Assembly (NCBI RefSeq): GCF_954871325.1
Contig: NC_088775.1
Span: forward strand, 45,113,561-45,177,560
DNA: 64,000 bases
Direction: 5' to 3'
Source of the DNA: Gordionus sp. m RMFG-2023
Lineage: Eukaryota; Nematomorpha; Gordioida; Chordodea; Parachordodidae
Below, piece by piece: positions 25,047-36,742 of this stretch (its first letter is position 1; each line of letters opens with the position of its first letter). The translations under genes were made by a program, and so were the position numbers. A model generated the notes under the pieces. That model was not told the origin of the DNA. It ran no database searches and worked only from the letters and a program-made list of their open reading frames with translations.

Positions 25047-26320
25047 GTCTTAGAAATGGTAGTAGCAGAAAATCCTCTCGAGACAAGATTAGATATTTAT
25101 GAAAAAGCTATGGAGATTCGTTGCTCGGAGAGCTTGGATATTGCAGATTATCCAGAGGCTATCCCTTCGTTTGTCTCTATCAAAACTACTATTGATAGAA
25201 TTATAAAAAAATATCGCCCTATGTTACCTCATTCTGTAGAGGATATTCATTTGACTCCCGAATATATTTTAACCAATCGGGGGGGACAATTTTTATTATA
25301 TACTGATAGCAATAAGTTGATCATCTTCGGAACAGCTCGAATGCTGAGATTAGCAGAGAGAGCTGATAAAATATATATGGATGGAACATTTTATTCTGCT
25401 CATACTTTATATTATCAGCTCTATGTGATTCATGTATTGTATCACAAGGTAATGATACCTATTGTATATGCTCTTTTGCCAAACAAAAATAAAGAGACAT
25501 ATACAAAGGTATTAAGAGTCCTTATAACATATTGTGGTGATAACAATATTTGGTTTAGTGGTTTAGTCCATCATTGGCCCAGACAGATTTTGAAAACGCA
25601 GCCAATTCTGCTCTTAATGACGTATTTCCGACAATGGCAATAAAATGTTAATGTAGATTAAATATATTAATTTTTTTATACATATATTTAGGTTGTTATT
25701 TTCATTTTTCACAAGCTTTATGGCGAAAATGCCAAACATTGGGATTATCAGCATCGTACATGGGGCATTCGGATATACATAAAGTAGTCCGAAGAATGAG
25801 CACACTCCCATTCTGTAGGGATGAACATGTGGCAATAGTACGTGATACTTGCTATCAAATGGCTGCTAACAATACTTTGTTACTAAGTTTTATGCAATAT
25901 ATGGATACAACTTGGCTAGGAATTAGACCACTATTTCCTTATAAAATATGGTCAAGGCATAAAAAATGTTAAATTATATAATATCTAATTTATATATTGT
26001 TAATTTAGGTAGGGAGTACTGGGTCCCCGCACCAATAATCATTTAGAGGGATTTCATCATGCCCTGAACCGAAAAATATCTTACGCTCATCCTAATATTT
26101 ATACATTAATAAAAATTTTAATAAACTATCAAAATAGTAATGATCTAAAACTTATTCAAATAAATAATGGATCAACGGTTAATCGCATTAATTACTCCTA
26201 CGAGATAAAATATTGTATGATCTCAAATTTAACAGATATTTACGAAGAAAACGAAGATGTTCTTACATTTTTGGATGAGGTTTCCAAAATCATTAAATTA
26301 AAATCTTATTTTTTTATTTT
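25047..26320 (+). pseudogene. MULE transposase, right copy (truncated at the N-terminus)
   Basis: Plus-strand mirror of the left gene. It starts abruptly at VLEMVVAENPLETRL, so the FLYWCH region is absent. The catalytic region is open from 25047 to about 25555 (IYMDGTFYSAHTLYYQLY), then the frame shifts near NNIW relative to the left copy. The exon with MGLSASYMGHSDIHKVVRRM (25739-25972) and the C-terminal LTDIYEENEDVLTFLDE (from 26217) follow. With no own start region and a shifted frame it cannot make a full protein. Confidence 0.88.
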
Positions 26321-27165
26321 ATTTATAAACATTTTCACAGTTATTATCGCTCCTTTACAAATATGTATTTCGCAATTTATCCAATTAAATATTTTTTATT
26401 ACAATTACATGAAATTTAAAAAATTAATCAAAATCTATGCATATAATTTTAATGTAAATATTCCATTCACTTTTATTTTACTATATTTTTTATATAATTT
26501 TTTTAATAAATTATTTATTTTGTTATATTACATTATATATAATCGTTATATTACTATTGGCATAATTTTATATATATTTAATTTAATATGCAATATGAAT
26601 TATGTCTATTCGATTTTTATGATCGCATATTATATCATGATTGGGTTATTAATATTATATATTATTCAGTGCAAATATAAATGATTAATCCTTCTTTGCA
26701 ATGTATAAATACTTAAGATAAATAATTTATTAATATATATGAAGGCTTTAACACTAAAGATAAAAAATCGAAAGCCTATTATTTTGATAGGGACACTTAT
26801 CAAAAAAGTGAATGTAGAGATATATTTAATACTGCTTTTTTAATTCTAGATTTTTCTCAACATAATAGAATGAAATATTTGAAAAACTAAAACAACACTT
26901 GCTTTATTGATGATTAGGCTAGTGATAAAAGATAAATTAGATTAAAAATATATAGAACAAAATGATATTAAGAATAATTTTAAGAAATTATTTTTATTAT
27001 ATATTTAAAAAATTAATATTAAACATTAAAAAATACTTAATATTTACCATATATAACAATCAAAATAATAATATTTATTAATAGAATTCATGACTTTTTT
27101 AGTGGAGTTATAAATTATGGGAACATTTTTATCATATTTTTTTTTCGCTCTTTCGTACCGAATTC
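25047..27165. repeat. Right 2.1-kb inverted arm of the MULE
   Basis: It is the reverse complement of 21769-23859 and ends CGTACCGAATTC at 27165, followed by the duplicated GATAAAAAC. The outer third is non-coding, with reading-through frames only. Confidence 0.92.
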
Positions 27166-27174
27166 GATAAAAAC

Positions 27175-28745
27175 ACCTGGAGTACCCCTCCTTTTAAAAA
27201 TCGGGAGCAGGAGCTAGCTCTTTTTAGGGCTGGAGTGGAGAAGCGCCGCTCCACCGCTTTTTTAAATTTAATACATAAATTAAATTATTTTTTAAATATT
27301 AATAAATTTATTTATTTGTTAATTAAAATTCAATAAAATTAAAATTTTATTTTAATTTATGCAATATTAAATATTGAGCCGAGTTTTATATTGGTTTTTC
27401 ATCTAATCAGTTAAAATATTAGATATCAATTTTTTCTTTCATTTTTTCTTTCATTTATATTGAAAATTTCTTTGATAGAAAATAGTTTTTGATATTATGG
27501 ATCCAGACATCATAGTAGAAGAAATCGAATTTTTATTTCCATCATATAAAAAATATTTTTCTTTTCTAAAAGAGTTAAAATCCTTGAGCTTTATATGGAT
27601 ATGGGTTTCTTAACTCCAACCATATCTAAACCTTTAAAAATAAATGACTTAGTATATTTAGAGTTTTGCCTATCTCTTGTAGAATAACAGTATTAATAAA
27701 AGGTTTATTATAAAAACTAAATTATCTATTTAAATATATTACAGATTTTCAAATGTTTAAAATATTGAAAATATCATTGCGGCTATTATCTTTTCTGCAT
27801 TCAAATAAAATTGGGAATGGAAAGAAAATGCACAAAATATGGAACTAAAATACAAATTAATTAATTTTTTAAGAAAACAAATTCCTGATGCAAAAATCCT
27901 GCAATGATTTGGAAGATTTTTTTGGTTTCCATAAAATTGATTATCAGGAAGATAAATATATCAGACAAATATTTTTTACATAATGATATGAAAATTACAT
28001 AAATTTTCTGAATTAAAAAATATTTTTATAAAATACAATACCCCGCTTCCCTCTAGTGCTCCTGTTGAGCGCCTGTTTAGTATTGCTAAACAGATTTTAG
28101 TCGAGCGTGGATCTTTGTTAGATTCAAATTTATTATTACTTTTAAAAGCTAACAAAAGATTATAAATATTTTGATATATCATTTAATATAAATAAAACTT
28201 TTTTGATAAAAAATATGATTTTGTTTAGCGTACTTTCGAAAAAAAATGAAAAGCAAGGAGCGGGTATGGAGTGGCACTCTATTACTTGGAGCGAGAGCTA
28301 GCTCCTTTTGAGAAGGTAGAAGCGGGGGCTAGCCAGAGACCTTCATGGGCCTTAATTTTTTGACCAAGCCCGGCCCAGGCCCGGCCTATATTTAATGTTA
28401 AAAACTCCCAAGCCCATAATAAGTTTCACAAAAATTTAATTTTTTTTTATTTAATGAAAATTAACAATATTTAAATATATTTAGGCAATCATTTTGTTTA
28501 CAATATTGAAATTTATTATTATTAGAAGAAAATAAGACAATATTTCATTAAATTAGCAACTGTTTTAAATAATCTAAATTTAAATGTAATAATTTTAGGC
28601 CCAAAAATTTTTTAAACCCAGGCCCGGCCCAGACCCGCTAGAAAATATAATATTAGGCATGGGCCGGGTATGGGCATGCAGGCCGGCCCGGCCCATGAAA
28701 GTCTCTGGGGCTAGCTACTTTTAAACAAGAGCTTTAACAACTATG
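27175..28745 (+). mobile_element. hAT transposon, internally deleted
   Basis: Both ends hold GGAGC/GCTAGCTC repeats (gggagcaggagctagctc, and ggagcgagagctagctcc). The right end reads gctttaacaac, the inverted GTTGTTAAA terminus of the BED-type hATs here. On the plus strand a start MDPDIIVEEIEFLFPSYKKY (from 27497) and the C-terminal dimerisation block PLPSSAPVERLFSIAKQ, ending at TAA 28163-28165, are present. The catalytic middle is missing. A MITE has inserted in its right end. The left boundary is unclear because the MULE lies immediately beside it. Confidence 0.75.
28334..28707. mobile_element. CAGAGACC hAT MITE (374 bp)
   Basis: Inverted ends CAGAGACCTTCATGGGCC and CAGAGACTTTCATGGGCC. Perfect 8-bp duplication GGGCTAGC at 28326-28333 and 28708-28715. 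GGCCCGG-rich subterminal blocks flank an AT-rich core. It has no coding capacity. It is the best complete member of the family seen at 6276, 36160-43917 and 50926. Confidence 0.93.
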
Positions 28746-30555
28746 CTATAAAAGCATAGTTTTCTAATTTAAGCCAATGATATACCATTAGATTTGCAAT
28801 TCATTAATTAATAGTCAGCTATGGCATCATTTTGTTGTTTGTACTTCGACTAATTATCTACTTATTATTATATGAATTCACATTGATAACTTGATGGACT
28901 AATAATTATTTTTGAAAAATAATATTGTGATAATTTTTTTTATTTGCGACTTTGTATGTCAAATGAGATCACTTAATGAAGATTTTGCTCATCATATTTT
29001 CCATTACTGCTAATTTGTTGATTATCATTACATAATTAAGTTCTTTGAATCATTTTATAATGAGCCATATACAGTAGATCATGCCAAGCTAGATATGCTT
29101 CTGCTAATTCATCTTAAAATATATTTTTTTTAAATTGGCAGATAATATAATAGAAAAAGTTTTCAAGGGCTAAAAAAATTTTCAGGAACAAATGATAAAC
29201 ATCTCCTAGGTACACTCTTTACACGATTTCCCATTCGACAACATATATATCTATAATAGATTTTTTTGAGCTTTACTTTATTTCTCAATCTGTTGAATAT
29301 GTTTGTAGCACTTCATAGTTATTGATTCTGTGCACTTTTTTTTAGCTGCAGCTACAGTCTGCTGGGATAAATAATTCTTTAATTTATTTAGATTCCGTCA
29401 TTATTTGTTGTTAATTTTAGTAAAATTAACACTGGTATTATCACATTAGCCAACAATATACATTACTCCGAGTCCTATTTGGATTTAATAAAATATTTGG
29501 AATATATTCAGTTCATAGTTAATTTTTTTTTACAAAAGATAGCGGAAAATAAAATTGAATAAAATTAGCTAATACTATATAATATAGAAAAATAAATTTA
29601 AAATTTCTTAAAGTTGACATTTTATATAATTTATAATTTTTACGAGATTTAAGAATTTTTAATTATAGCAGGACATTTGCGAGGCATGTAGTCTCTTTTT
29701 TTCCATGGAACATTAATTCGTTCGGCAGGGCGGCGCCACCTAAAACGATATATGGCAGGTCTATCCACCAAAACATAACCCTTATCCATAAATTGGCCAC
29801 ATAATAGTGGTAGACCTGGGGGGGGGAATACAAAAAGAGATATACTTAAAAAAAGTCAAAGAAAAGTGATCTTTCTAAAAGAATCTTAATCAAAAAAATT
29901 TAAATAAGGGCATTTAAAAAACAGCAAAATATAACCAATATTAAATAAAAGATCTTATTTTCCTATCCAATTTTATTAAAATTAGAGTTGATTCTTTAAT
30001 TTTTTAAAATTAAATCCTATAAACGAACTTAAAAATAGTAAAAGCAATACTAAATATAAATTTTAAAATCAAATAAAATATTTTATAATTCGATTTATGT
30101 ATTTCGTTAAGCTAAAAAATAATATATTAAAATTGTTCGCAAAATACAATACATTATCTAGTAGCTTAATTCTACATAAAATACATTTTCATTTTATAAA
30201 TAGATATAAAACATGCCTTCTTGTTTTCTATATAAATTATGATACTTTAATAAATTGGCAATTTATTGAAAAAATTTAGTTAAATTTAAAATTATACCTT
30301 GTAATTTTTCGTCTCACTCCCAAAGTAAAGAAAAATTATCCTGCTCGGGTATCGTATTATTCGTTAAAACATTTATAATTAAAATCAAAGCTAGCTTCCA
30401 ATAAGAAAGGAGGGTTCTGAAATTGCTTCATTTGAAGATGATACATCGTTTTACTTTTTTAAAATTAAAACAACCTAAACATGATTATTTATAATTTCCT
30501 TATAAAATGAAATAATTAAACAAATACATTAAAAATTACGACATTAATTTTAAAA
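28746..30555. other. AT-rich gap
   Basis: No recognised gene. A 63-bp hairpin-like block at 29756-29818 starts CAGGTCTATCC and ends GGTAGACCTG, next to a run of ten G. A GC-richer patch ggcagggcggcgccacc lies just before it. This may be a remnant of transposon termini, without visible target duplication. Confidence 0.4.
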
Positions 30556-30559
30556 TGTG

Positions 30560-30692
30560 AAAAATTTTAACTTGGGATAAATTTTAAATCTTCAGGAGAT
30601 TTTTGGCAGAATTGCAGTAGAGTCCTATACTAGTTGTGGAAAAAATTGCAGGAGTTCCCCGCTGATCAGAGATTTGGCAACCCTGTCTGTGA
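30560..30692. repeat. hAT end fragment (CAGGGTTGCC type)
   Basis: It ends tgcaggagttccccgctgat...ttggcaaccctg. This resembles the right end of the hAT at 36307-43441 (gcgggagtctcccgctgat...atcctg). Only one end is found. Confidence 0.5.
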
Positions 30693-31917
30693 ATGGTATT
30701 TATCAATCCATGAGTGAAAAAGTTCAAGCAGAAGGTTATATTCAAATATTTACTTTATTATCGGGTATTGAAGAATTTTAATCTCTAATGACGAATCTCA
30801 TAAGAAATTGAGGTACTTCTTGTTAAATCGAGTGCTTGATTATGATCAACAAAAATAGTCATCATTATTTACTTTGGAATCACTAACTGAAAAGAAAGAA
30901 ATTTTGTATTAATGAAATCGCCACTTTAATTAATAATTCTTGCATACTTATAAATTTTCTCCAAAGAAATTCCCCATCTCGATTTCTAATATGGCTAGGA
31001 AATCGTAGCTAAAAATGCTGCATTACATTAACATCTACCATTTTTTCATATTCTTCTCCAATTAACATAGCATTTAGTAAAGGAAAACTCTTCAGTGAGC
31101 CACTTTTAAATAAAATAAGTTTTTGTCAATCCGCGTTTAAAATTAGGCGTGTCGACATTTCAACGCTGATCTAATTGAGCTGCGAATTATTTAAAAACCA
31201 TAATTTTTATAATATAAAAACCGACGTATACCTCATAATATTATGCAGACCGACCATCAACAGACCCTTATAAATATTATATAATAATCCATTTGTTTTT
31301 ATATTAATAAAATTATGATTTTTAAATAAATTGCAGCTTAATTAGCTTCTCTCCAAATTGTCATTGCGCTTAATTGTTGCCGTGCCGATTTTCCATACCG
31401 AAATTGTGTAACCATAAATATTGAAACTAGATTGCCATAATATGCTTCCTTCTTTATAATCCACCCAGTATGATTTGTTAGCCTAATCCAGACCCATGCT
31501 CAACTTAAACTAGAATTTTGTAAATAAAGCAAACAGTCCGGACTAACTTATAATTTTTTGAATCTTTATAATCATGTCCAATTTGAGATAATAAACTGTT
31601 TTTTTTATAAGATTCACGATATTTTCAAAAACGATGGAGAGTTAATGTTTTAGTAGGTAATGGCCATAATACCTATTAACTAAATAATTCCAAAAATATG
31701 AGAAATGAATACTTGTATCAGTTAAATTCCTGCTGTATAAATGATAAATCCAGGGTTGATGCTGACTGAGCATTTATTTTTTGGGAAATTATTAAAGCGT
31801 AATTTCTGCCGCTTCAATGCCAAATAGAAAAAGGAGCATAGTCCGGACAAAATACCTGAAAATACTTTTAAAAAAGAAGTTTATAAAATAAAACAATGAT
31901 ATATGTGAGTAAGCACA
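30693..31917. other. AT-rich gap with a foldback
   Basis: An imperfect inverted repeat spans about 31160-31365 (gctgatctaattgagctgcg against cagcttaattagc), probably a short foldback or MITE. No gene is identified. Short, better-than-average coding-like frames occur (MSEKVQAEGYIQIFTLLSG at about 30711), but they are unassigned. Confidence 0.35.
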
Positions 31918-32047
31918 TGGCATATCGAATTTCCTCCATTCGGAAATTGAAGTGGACGACATTTGGAAATCATTCTTGATGCAATCAAAATGTTTAATCG
32001 CTTACAGAAGAGTCGTTGTAGAAGAAACAAAGAAAGCTCAAATATGG
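31918..32047 (+). other. Coding-like island of unknown identity
   Basis: The plus-strand frame HSEIEVDDIWKSFLMQSK...AYRRVVVEETKKAQIW is open and has a composition unlike the surrounding AT-rich DNA. It is cut off at the CTAGGGTTGGCC motif of an adjoining hAT remnant. It could be a host exon or a fragment of an element I do not recognise. Confidence 0.3.
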
Positions 32048-32740
32048 CTAGGGTTGGCCGATTTGAATCAATTTGTTTTAAATCGCGTTTTAAATACCCC
32101 GATTTTTTAAAAAAATAAAAATTTAAAATAGTGAAAGATAAAGACTTAGATAAGCAAAATCTAAATTAAATATCCAAATTGCACGAGTAATCACCACTTG
32201 TTAGATCAAAAAGTTTATTTACTACCTCAATTTTTGACAGTAGAAAAATAACTGTTGATCCTAATCGCAATATTGATAAATTATTTAATATTGTAAATAT
32301 AAATCGAAACTTAAATCAAAAACATATTTAAAATTTTTTTATATTTCTTTATAATAAAAAAATAATCAATTAGTTTGTAAAATTAAGAAATATTAAAAAT
32401 CACAAGTAATATCTATATCGTCGACATTGTTATAAGAATTTAATTTCTTAAATAAATAAACTAATTATCTTGACTTTTCTGTTCCTAACCCTAAGCTGAA
32501 CAATTCCAAACTATTGAAGCGGATGATGAAGATGCAATAAATAGTTGTTTTATTTTTAGAATATTTACATCCTTCATCAAATTTTCTTGGGCCACCCACC
32601 ATTCAATTGGATCTACTTTATTTATTATATTATTTGAAAACATTTTAATAAATGGTTCATATCTTGCTTGAACTTTATCAAGATAGGTAAATGTCAGTGT
32701 TTGAATACAGAAGCCACATGTATTCAATTTCATTGGTTGT
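32045..32740 (-). mobile_element. hAT fragment with C-terminal dimerisation domain
   Basis: The left edge has TAGGGTTGGCCGATTTGAAT, a hAT-like terminus. The minus-strand open stretch 32491-32733 reads DPIEWWVAQENLMKDVN, then KIKQLFIASSSSAS. This is the dplewW...LA..yL.ipaSSA pattern of the hAT C-terminus. The following ER.FS motif continues in another frame as ELFSLG, so there is a frame shift. No matching right end is seen. Confidence 0.7.
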
Positions 32741-32927
32741 TAAATTTAAACAATATTTGGGGTTTAAAAGGTAGGATCAGAAATGATCACCTCAAAGAAT
32801 CGTGGCAACAAGAGACCTAATTTCCTGGGTATAAAATGAAGTCTTTAAAAAAAAGGGATATGTTGAGGTTTATCCTTAATATTTTAGTAAGCCATTATTA
32901 TTATTTATTTCACCGTAATTATTTTAA

Positions 32928-34310
32928 CCCTTTCAGTGCACAGAAATTTATAATTGAATAGTCCAATTATGCACAGGTAAAATTATTTATTGAAAATAAT
33001 GAAATGTAAAAATCTCATAATTTATTATAATTTTATTTTTAAAAATATATAGATATTACTTAAATTAAAGTGGGACATCTGCTATCCCACTCTGCAAATA
33101 AACATCTTTATGATTTATTATTTATGATACGGTTTGGAGAGACATAACGCCACGTCACATACTGAGCATGCCCAATCTGAACGATGTTCATCAACATCTG
33201 TTTAATAATGAGCACATCTTCTCCTTTGCCCTGATCTTACAGGTAAATGTGAGGCGGCACATCTAATCTCCAAGGACACTTTCTTTTTATTAGATGGTGT
33301 TGGATAGCTGGGTTCTGCCGGTGAGCTGTCCAGATAAACTATTCTTTCTACCAGCATACCATTTATTAATTCCCTTCTAAAGTCTTTCATAGGCATACTA
33401 GATTTGTCAATCATTTTATATAATGCATATGAGTTAGCTATTAGTAAAAATAATTTAGTATAGTATAATTTGATATTAATAATACCCGTCAATGAAATAA
33501 TAATTATTTTTTTATACTATTTGTTATTTTTTCTATTCATTTCATGATTTTAATTGATCAAAAACATCACAATTCATCTTTCAAAATCACATATTACTTT
33601 GGGATAGTTTATATTAATTATATTGTCATCTTTCTGTTTCACCACGACATCAGCTGGGTTATGATAGTTTGAGAGAAGCTGAACAGATCGTTTATCCATC
33701 CATTTAATGACAACGATACCGTCTTCATTTATCATCCAATTATGATCGCCTCTAACCATTTTTTTTATCTGCTTTCAATGTAGATAGACCTTTTCGTCTT
33801 GAATTTACTGTGCCACACATTCTCTGCCTTAATTGGTCCATAAGGCTTATTAAATTCAATAGGTGGTTCAGGAATTAAGCGATGATCATTTTTTCAAAAT
33901 TTGGGAGTTTATAAAAAATTTACAAGAGGCATTTTATCTTCTGAGTTAAAGTATTCATAAATATAGTCAGAACTAATATAACTTGACGACATTCTGCATA
34001 GTGGGATTCATTGAAACCCATTATAAATAATATATTTATTAAATATATATAAAAAAATGTTGAATACTTTTAAAAATATGAATTTTTAAAATATCCGTTG
34101 AAAAATCTGGAAAAAAATACAAAAGTACGAATAAAAATCTCAATATGGCGAATTTAACGAGATTGTTTTTAAATGTTAAATAAGCATCATTTATTTATTT
34201 TATAAAAAAAATAATGTTTTAAAAATGTTAAAGGTGGATTAAATTATGTACTATTGTGCAAACTTGAAAACATTGGTGGGTTATATTTTAGCCTAGCATG
34301 AATGAAAGGG
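32928..34310 (-). mobile_element. piggyBac-like transposon, shortened
   Basis: The ends CCCTTTCAGTGCAC and, inverted, CCCTTTCATTCATGC are typical of piggyBac. The left target is TTAA (32924-32927) and the right flank reads ATAA, one base off. Inside, on the minus strand, are WMDKRSVQLLSNYH (33574-33759), KLFLLIANSYALYKMID (33202-33492) and the cysteine-rich tail RRRCAHY...DWACSVCDVALC (about 33115-33225). The tail is interrupted by a TAA after CAHY. The length of 1.4 kb is well below the roughly 2.4 kb usual for the family, and the N-terminal catalytic part is missing. It is non-autonomous. Confidence 0.9.
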
Positions 34311-34602
34311 ATAAATACATTTTTTTCGCTGGTTATTATTAATATACGTTAATGATTAATTTATGTAAATTGATTTTGTTACTTTATACGCCTAAAGTAT
34401 ACTTTGTATTAATCTAAATTGTTTTTCAAACATTATGTAAAAGAAACTATTTTTTATTGAATAAAATAAGCTTTAATACTTTTAACAGTATTCATATTAT
34501 CTTAATTTTTTTTCCTGGTTTGACTTTCAAGAAAATTTATATTGGTTGTATTGTATATTTATAATGTATGTCTAAGGTGCCATCTCTAAAAATGATGCTT
34601 AA

Positions 34603-35477
34603 TCTATATATATAATCACCGTAATCAAGGAACGTTTTCATATAATCTTAATGTTAATTTTTCCTATCATCTTAATGTTAATTTATATTTTTTTTATCAA
34701 CTTTCCTATCTTCTTAATGTTAAATAAATCGATGGAGACTATATATCTCTAATGTTAAATTAAAAAATTTTTTTTTTATTCATCACGGGATTCGAACCTA
34801 TGACTTAACGTTTTAAAGGCAAACCCTCTTCCACTCAGCCACCTTCTATATTAAATTTTGTAATATAATCTTTTTTATATATGTTATTATTTTGCTATTA
34901 ACATTTATTTTTCAATTAATTTATATAATTTAGATCTTATTGTGTTTATATTCAAAGTAAAATTTATTAATTTTTATAAAATTATTTTTATATTACAATT
35001 TAGATTTAACAAATAAATTTAAATTATTTACCACCCCAAAATATCGCAGTAAATTTTTTTTATCTCAACCACAATATGGGATCACCTATTTATCAATATC
35101 TTCCCATGCCATAAAATTAACCTCCCTCACTAATCCTAAGTACTTATTACAATTTAGACTTAACAAATAAATTTAAATTATATTTAACCAATTGAAAAAT
35201 AAACATTTATCTTATATTACCACCCCAAAATATGCCAGTATAAAAATTTTATCTCAACGACAATATTTGATGGAAATGACATACAATGCCAATTTATCAA
35301 TATCTACCCTACATTTTTGATTATAATTTCATATATTTTACGCTAAATTTAATAAAATGAATAAATAATCACTAAAAATTGTCATTTATTTCATATAAAA
35401 AATTGTATTTAAAAAAAATTTCATATAATAGTTAAAGATTTTATTATTCCCGTCATTCTTGACGGGTTATCAACTAG
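34603..35477. mobile_element. Non-autonomous Helitron
   Basis: The 5' end TCTATATATATAATC and the 3' end, a 7-bp hairpin CCCGTCA-TTCT-TGACGGG (35449-35466) followed eight bases later by CTAG, are the hallmarks of Helitrons. The element sits between A (34602) and T (35478), as Helitrons insert without duplication. It has no Rep/helicase gene. Internally it carries a tandem ttaatgttaat-type repeat, a tRNA-like sequence and a duplicated block (about 34990-35060 and 35145-35235). Confidence 0.9.
34778..34848 (-). other. tRNA-like sequence inside the Helitron
   Basis: On the minus strand, TGGCTGAGTGG fits the A box and GGTTCGAATCC, 34 bp further on, the B box of RNA polymerase III type 2 promoters. 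A T-loop TTCGAAT is present. The acceptor stem and much of the anticodon and T stems do not pair, so it is not a working tRNA gene. It may be a captured tRNA pseudogene or the head of a tRNA-derived SINE. The D arm looks Leu/Ser-like, but I do not assign an isotype. Confidence 0.6.
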
Positions 35478-35497
35478 TTAAAATAATTATTATTATA

Positions 35498-36041
35498 TTA
35501 ATTTTTACAGCAATGTGGAGCCTAAAATTTGTTGTCCCATGATAATATTTTTTTAGGAATACATAGAACATACTTTACACTAACCTCGTCATTCTTGATG
35601 CCTTTATCAATTATTTTATGAAATATATCATATAGAATGACAGATTCCTTATGCCTAATAAAAAGAGACCAAAAAAAATAGCATATTATGCTTCTTTATT
35701 TTCTTAATGATTTTTATTTGTTTCTGAAGAGTCATTATCTTAGTCCATTATATTTGTATTATGTAATAATGTTATCCTCTTCCTTCTCATAATATCTTAT
35801 CCATTCGAAGTGATTTCCTCGATATGTTATAATAATTTATAAAATAAAGTTAGGTCGTTGAAAACTATATTTTCTATTATTTATCATTAATTTGAAAAAA
35901 AAATAAAATAAAGGATTTTATTAATGTATTTCGCTACAATAATAGCTCAAAATTACATTTCAAAATGCCTTAAAATACATGTTTTAAGTTACTAACCTGT
36001 AATAGCTCTTACTTGTTTCTCGTTACTGCCCAACTCAGCAT
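35498..36041 (-). CDS. Candidate first exons of an unidentified host gene
   Basis: On the minus strand, an ATG at 36041 opens MLSWAVTRN (36013-36041) and ends at a consensus donor GTAAGA. The next acceptor (tttttattag, at 35655-35656) leads in the matching phase into HKESVILYDIFHKIIDKGIK, ending NDE (35585-35654), followed by a consensus-like donor GAG|GTTAGT. A short AG-bounded continuation (APHCCKN, stop at 35498) is possible, or the later exons were displaced by the Helitron. The DIFHKIIDKGI stretch weakly resembles the N-terminus of HIT-family (HINT) proteins, FGKIIxKEIP. A small-GTPase C-terminal helix is another possibility. Identity is not established. Confidence 0.3.
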
Positions 36042-36742
36042 GCCGCTGATATAGCCTGTTGATTATAACGAAAACTAGTTTATTACCTAAACATAAAGAA
36101 ATATTGACTCAATATTAATAAAATAGCATAATTTTTATTTATTTTTACTTCATATTTACCAGATACCTGCAGAGGTACCATTAAATTTTCGGCCTGGCCC
36201 GGATTTTTTTCAAAATTTTTTAAGACCCGGCCCGGCCTGGATTTTTTTAAAAAAAATTTTTTAGGCCCGGCTCGAAATTTTTTAAAATTATATTCGACCT
36301 GGTATACAAGGTTGCCAGGTCAAAATTTTCAAATTGTGGGAGAAATTTAGTTTATATACTTACAATACAAAGTCGGTAACTATTTTTTAATATAAAATAA
36401 CATCTTGATTTATTAAAATATATTAATTTATAAAAAAAAACCAACGATCTTTTTTAAATATAAGAATGTAAACAAGATAAAATTTTATAAAAAAACGATT
36501 TTAATTTTACAATTAAAAATATATTTTATGCGAATGTCCCGCAAAACGACTGCAATTGGAAATCTACCGTGTGTGTATAACATTATAGGGATAGGCGCTT
36601 AATTATCACGTATCACGTTTAAATACATAATAAGATACTCCAAAAATAAATACTCCAAAAATAAGAAATAATACAGATGAAACTACAGTTGCGGCAATTG
36701 TAATCACTTATCTTGGTGTACAACATTCACAGAGATACTTAT

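Larger units (their letters stand above)
21769..27165. mobile_element. Palindromic FLYWCH-type Mutator-like element (MULE)
   Basis: A 5.4-kb unit flanked by a perfect 9-bp direct repeat GATAAAAAC (21760-21768 and 27166-27174), the duplication length typical of MULEs. Both ends start GAATTCGGTACGAAAGAGCG. The inverted arms run 21769-23859 and 25047-27165, about 2.1 kb each, and include most of the transposase coding region in both orientations. The middle (23860-25046) is single-copy and holds the N-terminal FLYWCH region of the left gene. At 25026-25036 the middle has CGCTCTTTCGT, as in the true terminus, suggesting the original right end. I infer that a monomer of about 3.3 kb was extended by an inverted, truncated second copy and that the whole then behaved as one insertion. 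Confidence 0.92.

Noticed and set aside
26217-26684. A membrane protein gene (hydrophobic 155-codon open frame)
   Set aside because: Its first 30 codons are the C-terminus of the MULE transposase. The rest is read-through into T-rich non-coding arm sequence, which gives Phe/Ile-rich peptide by chance.
29756-29818. A 63-bp hAT-like mini-element
   Set aside because: The inverted CAGGTCTA ends are short, no target duplication is visible, and a hairpin of this size is possible by chance, so it is only mentioned within the gap entry.
34778-34848. Functional tRNA-Leu gene
   Set aside because: A and B boxes are present, but the acceptor stem does not pair and the anticodon stem is poor, so only a tRNA-like sequence is called.
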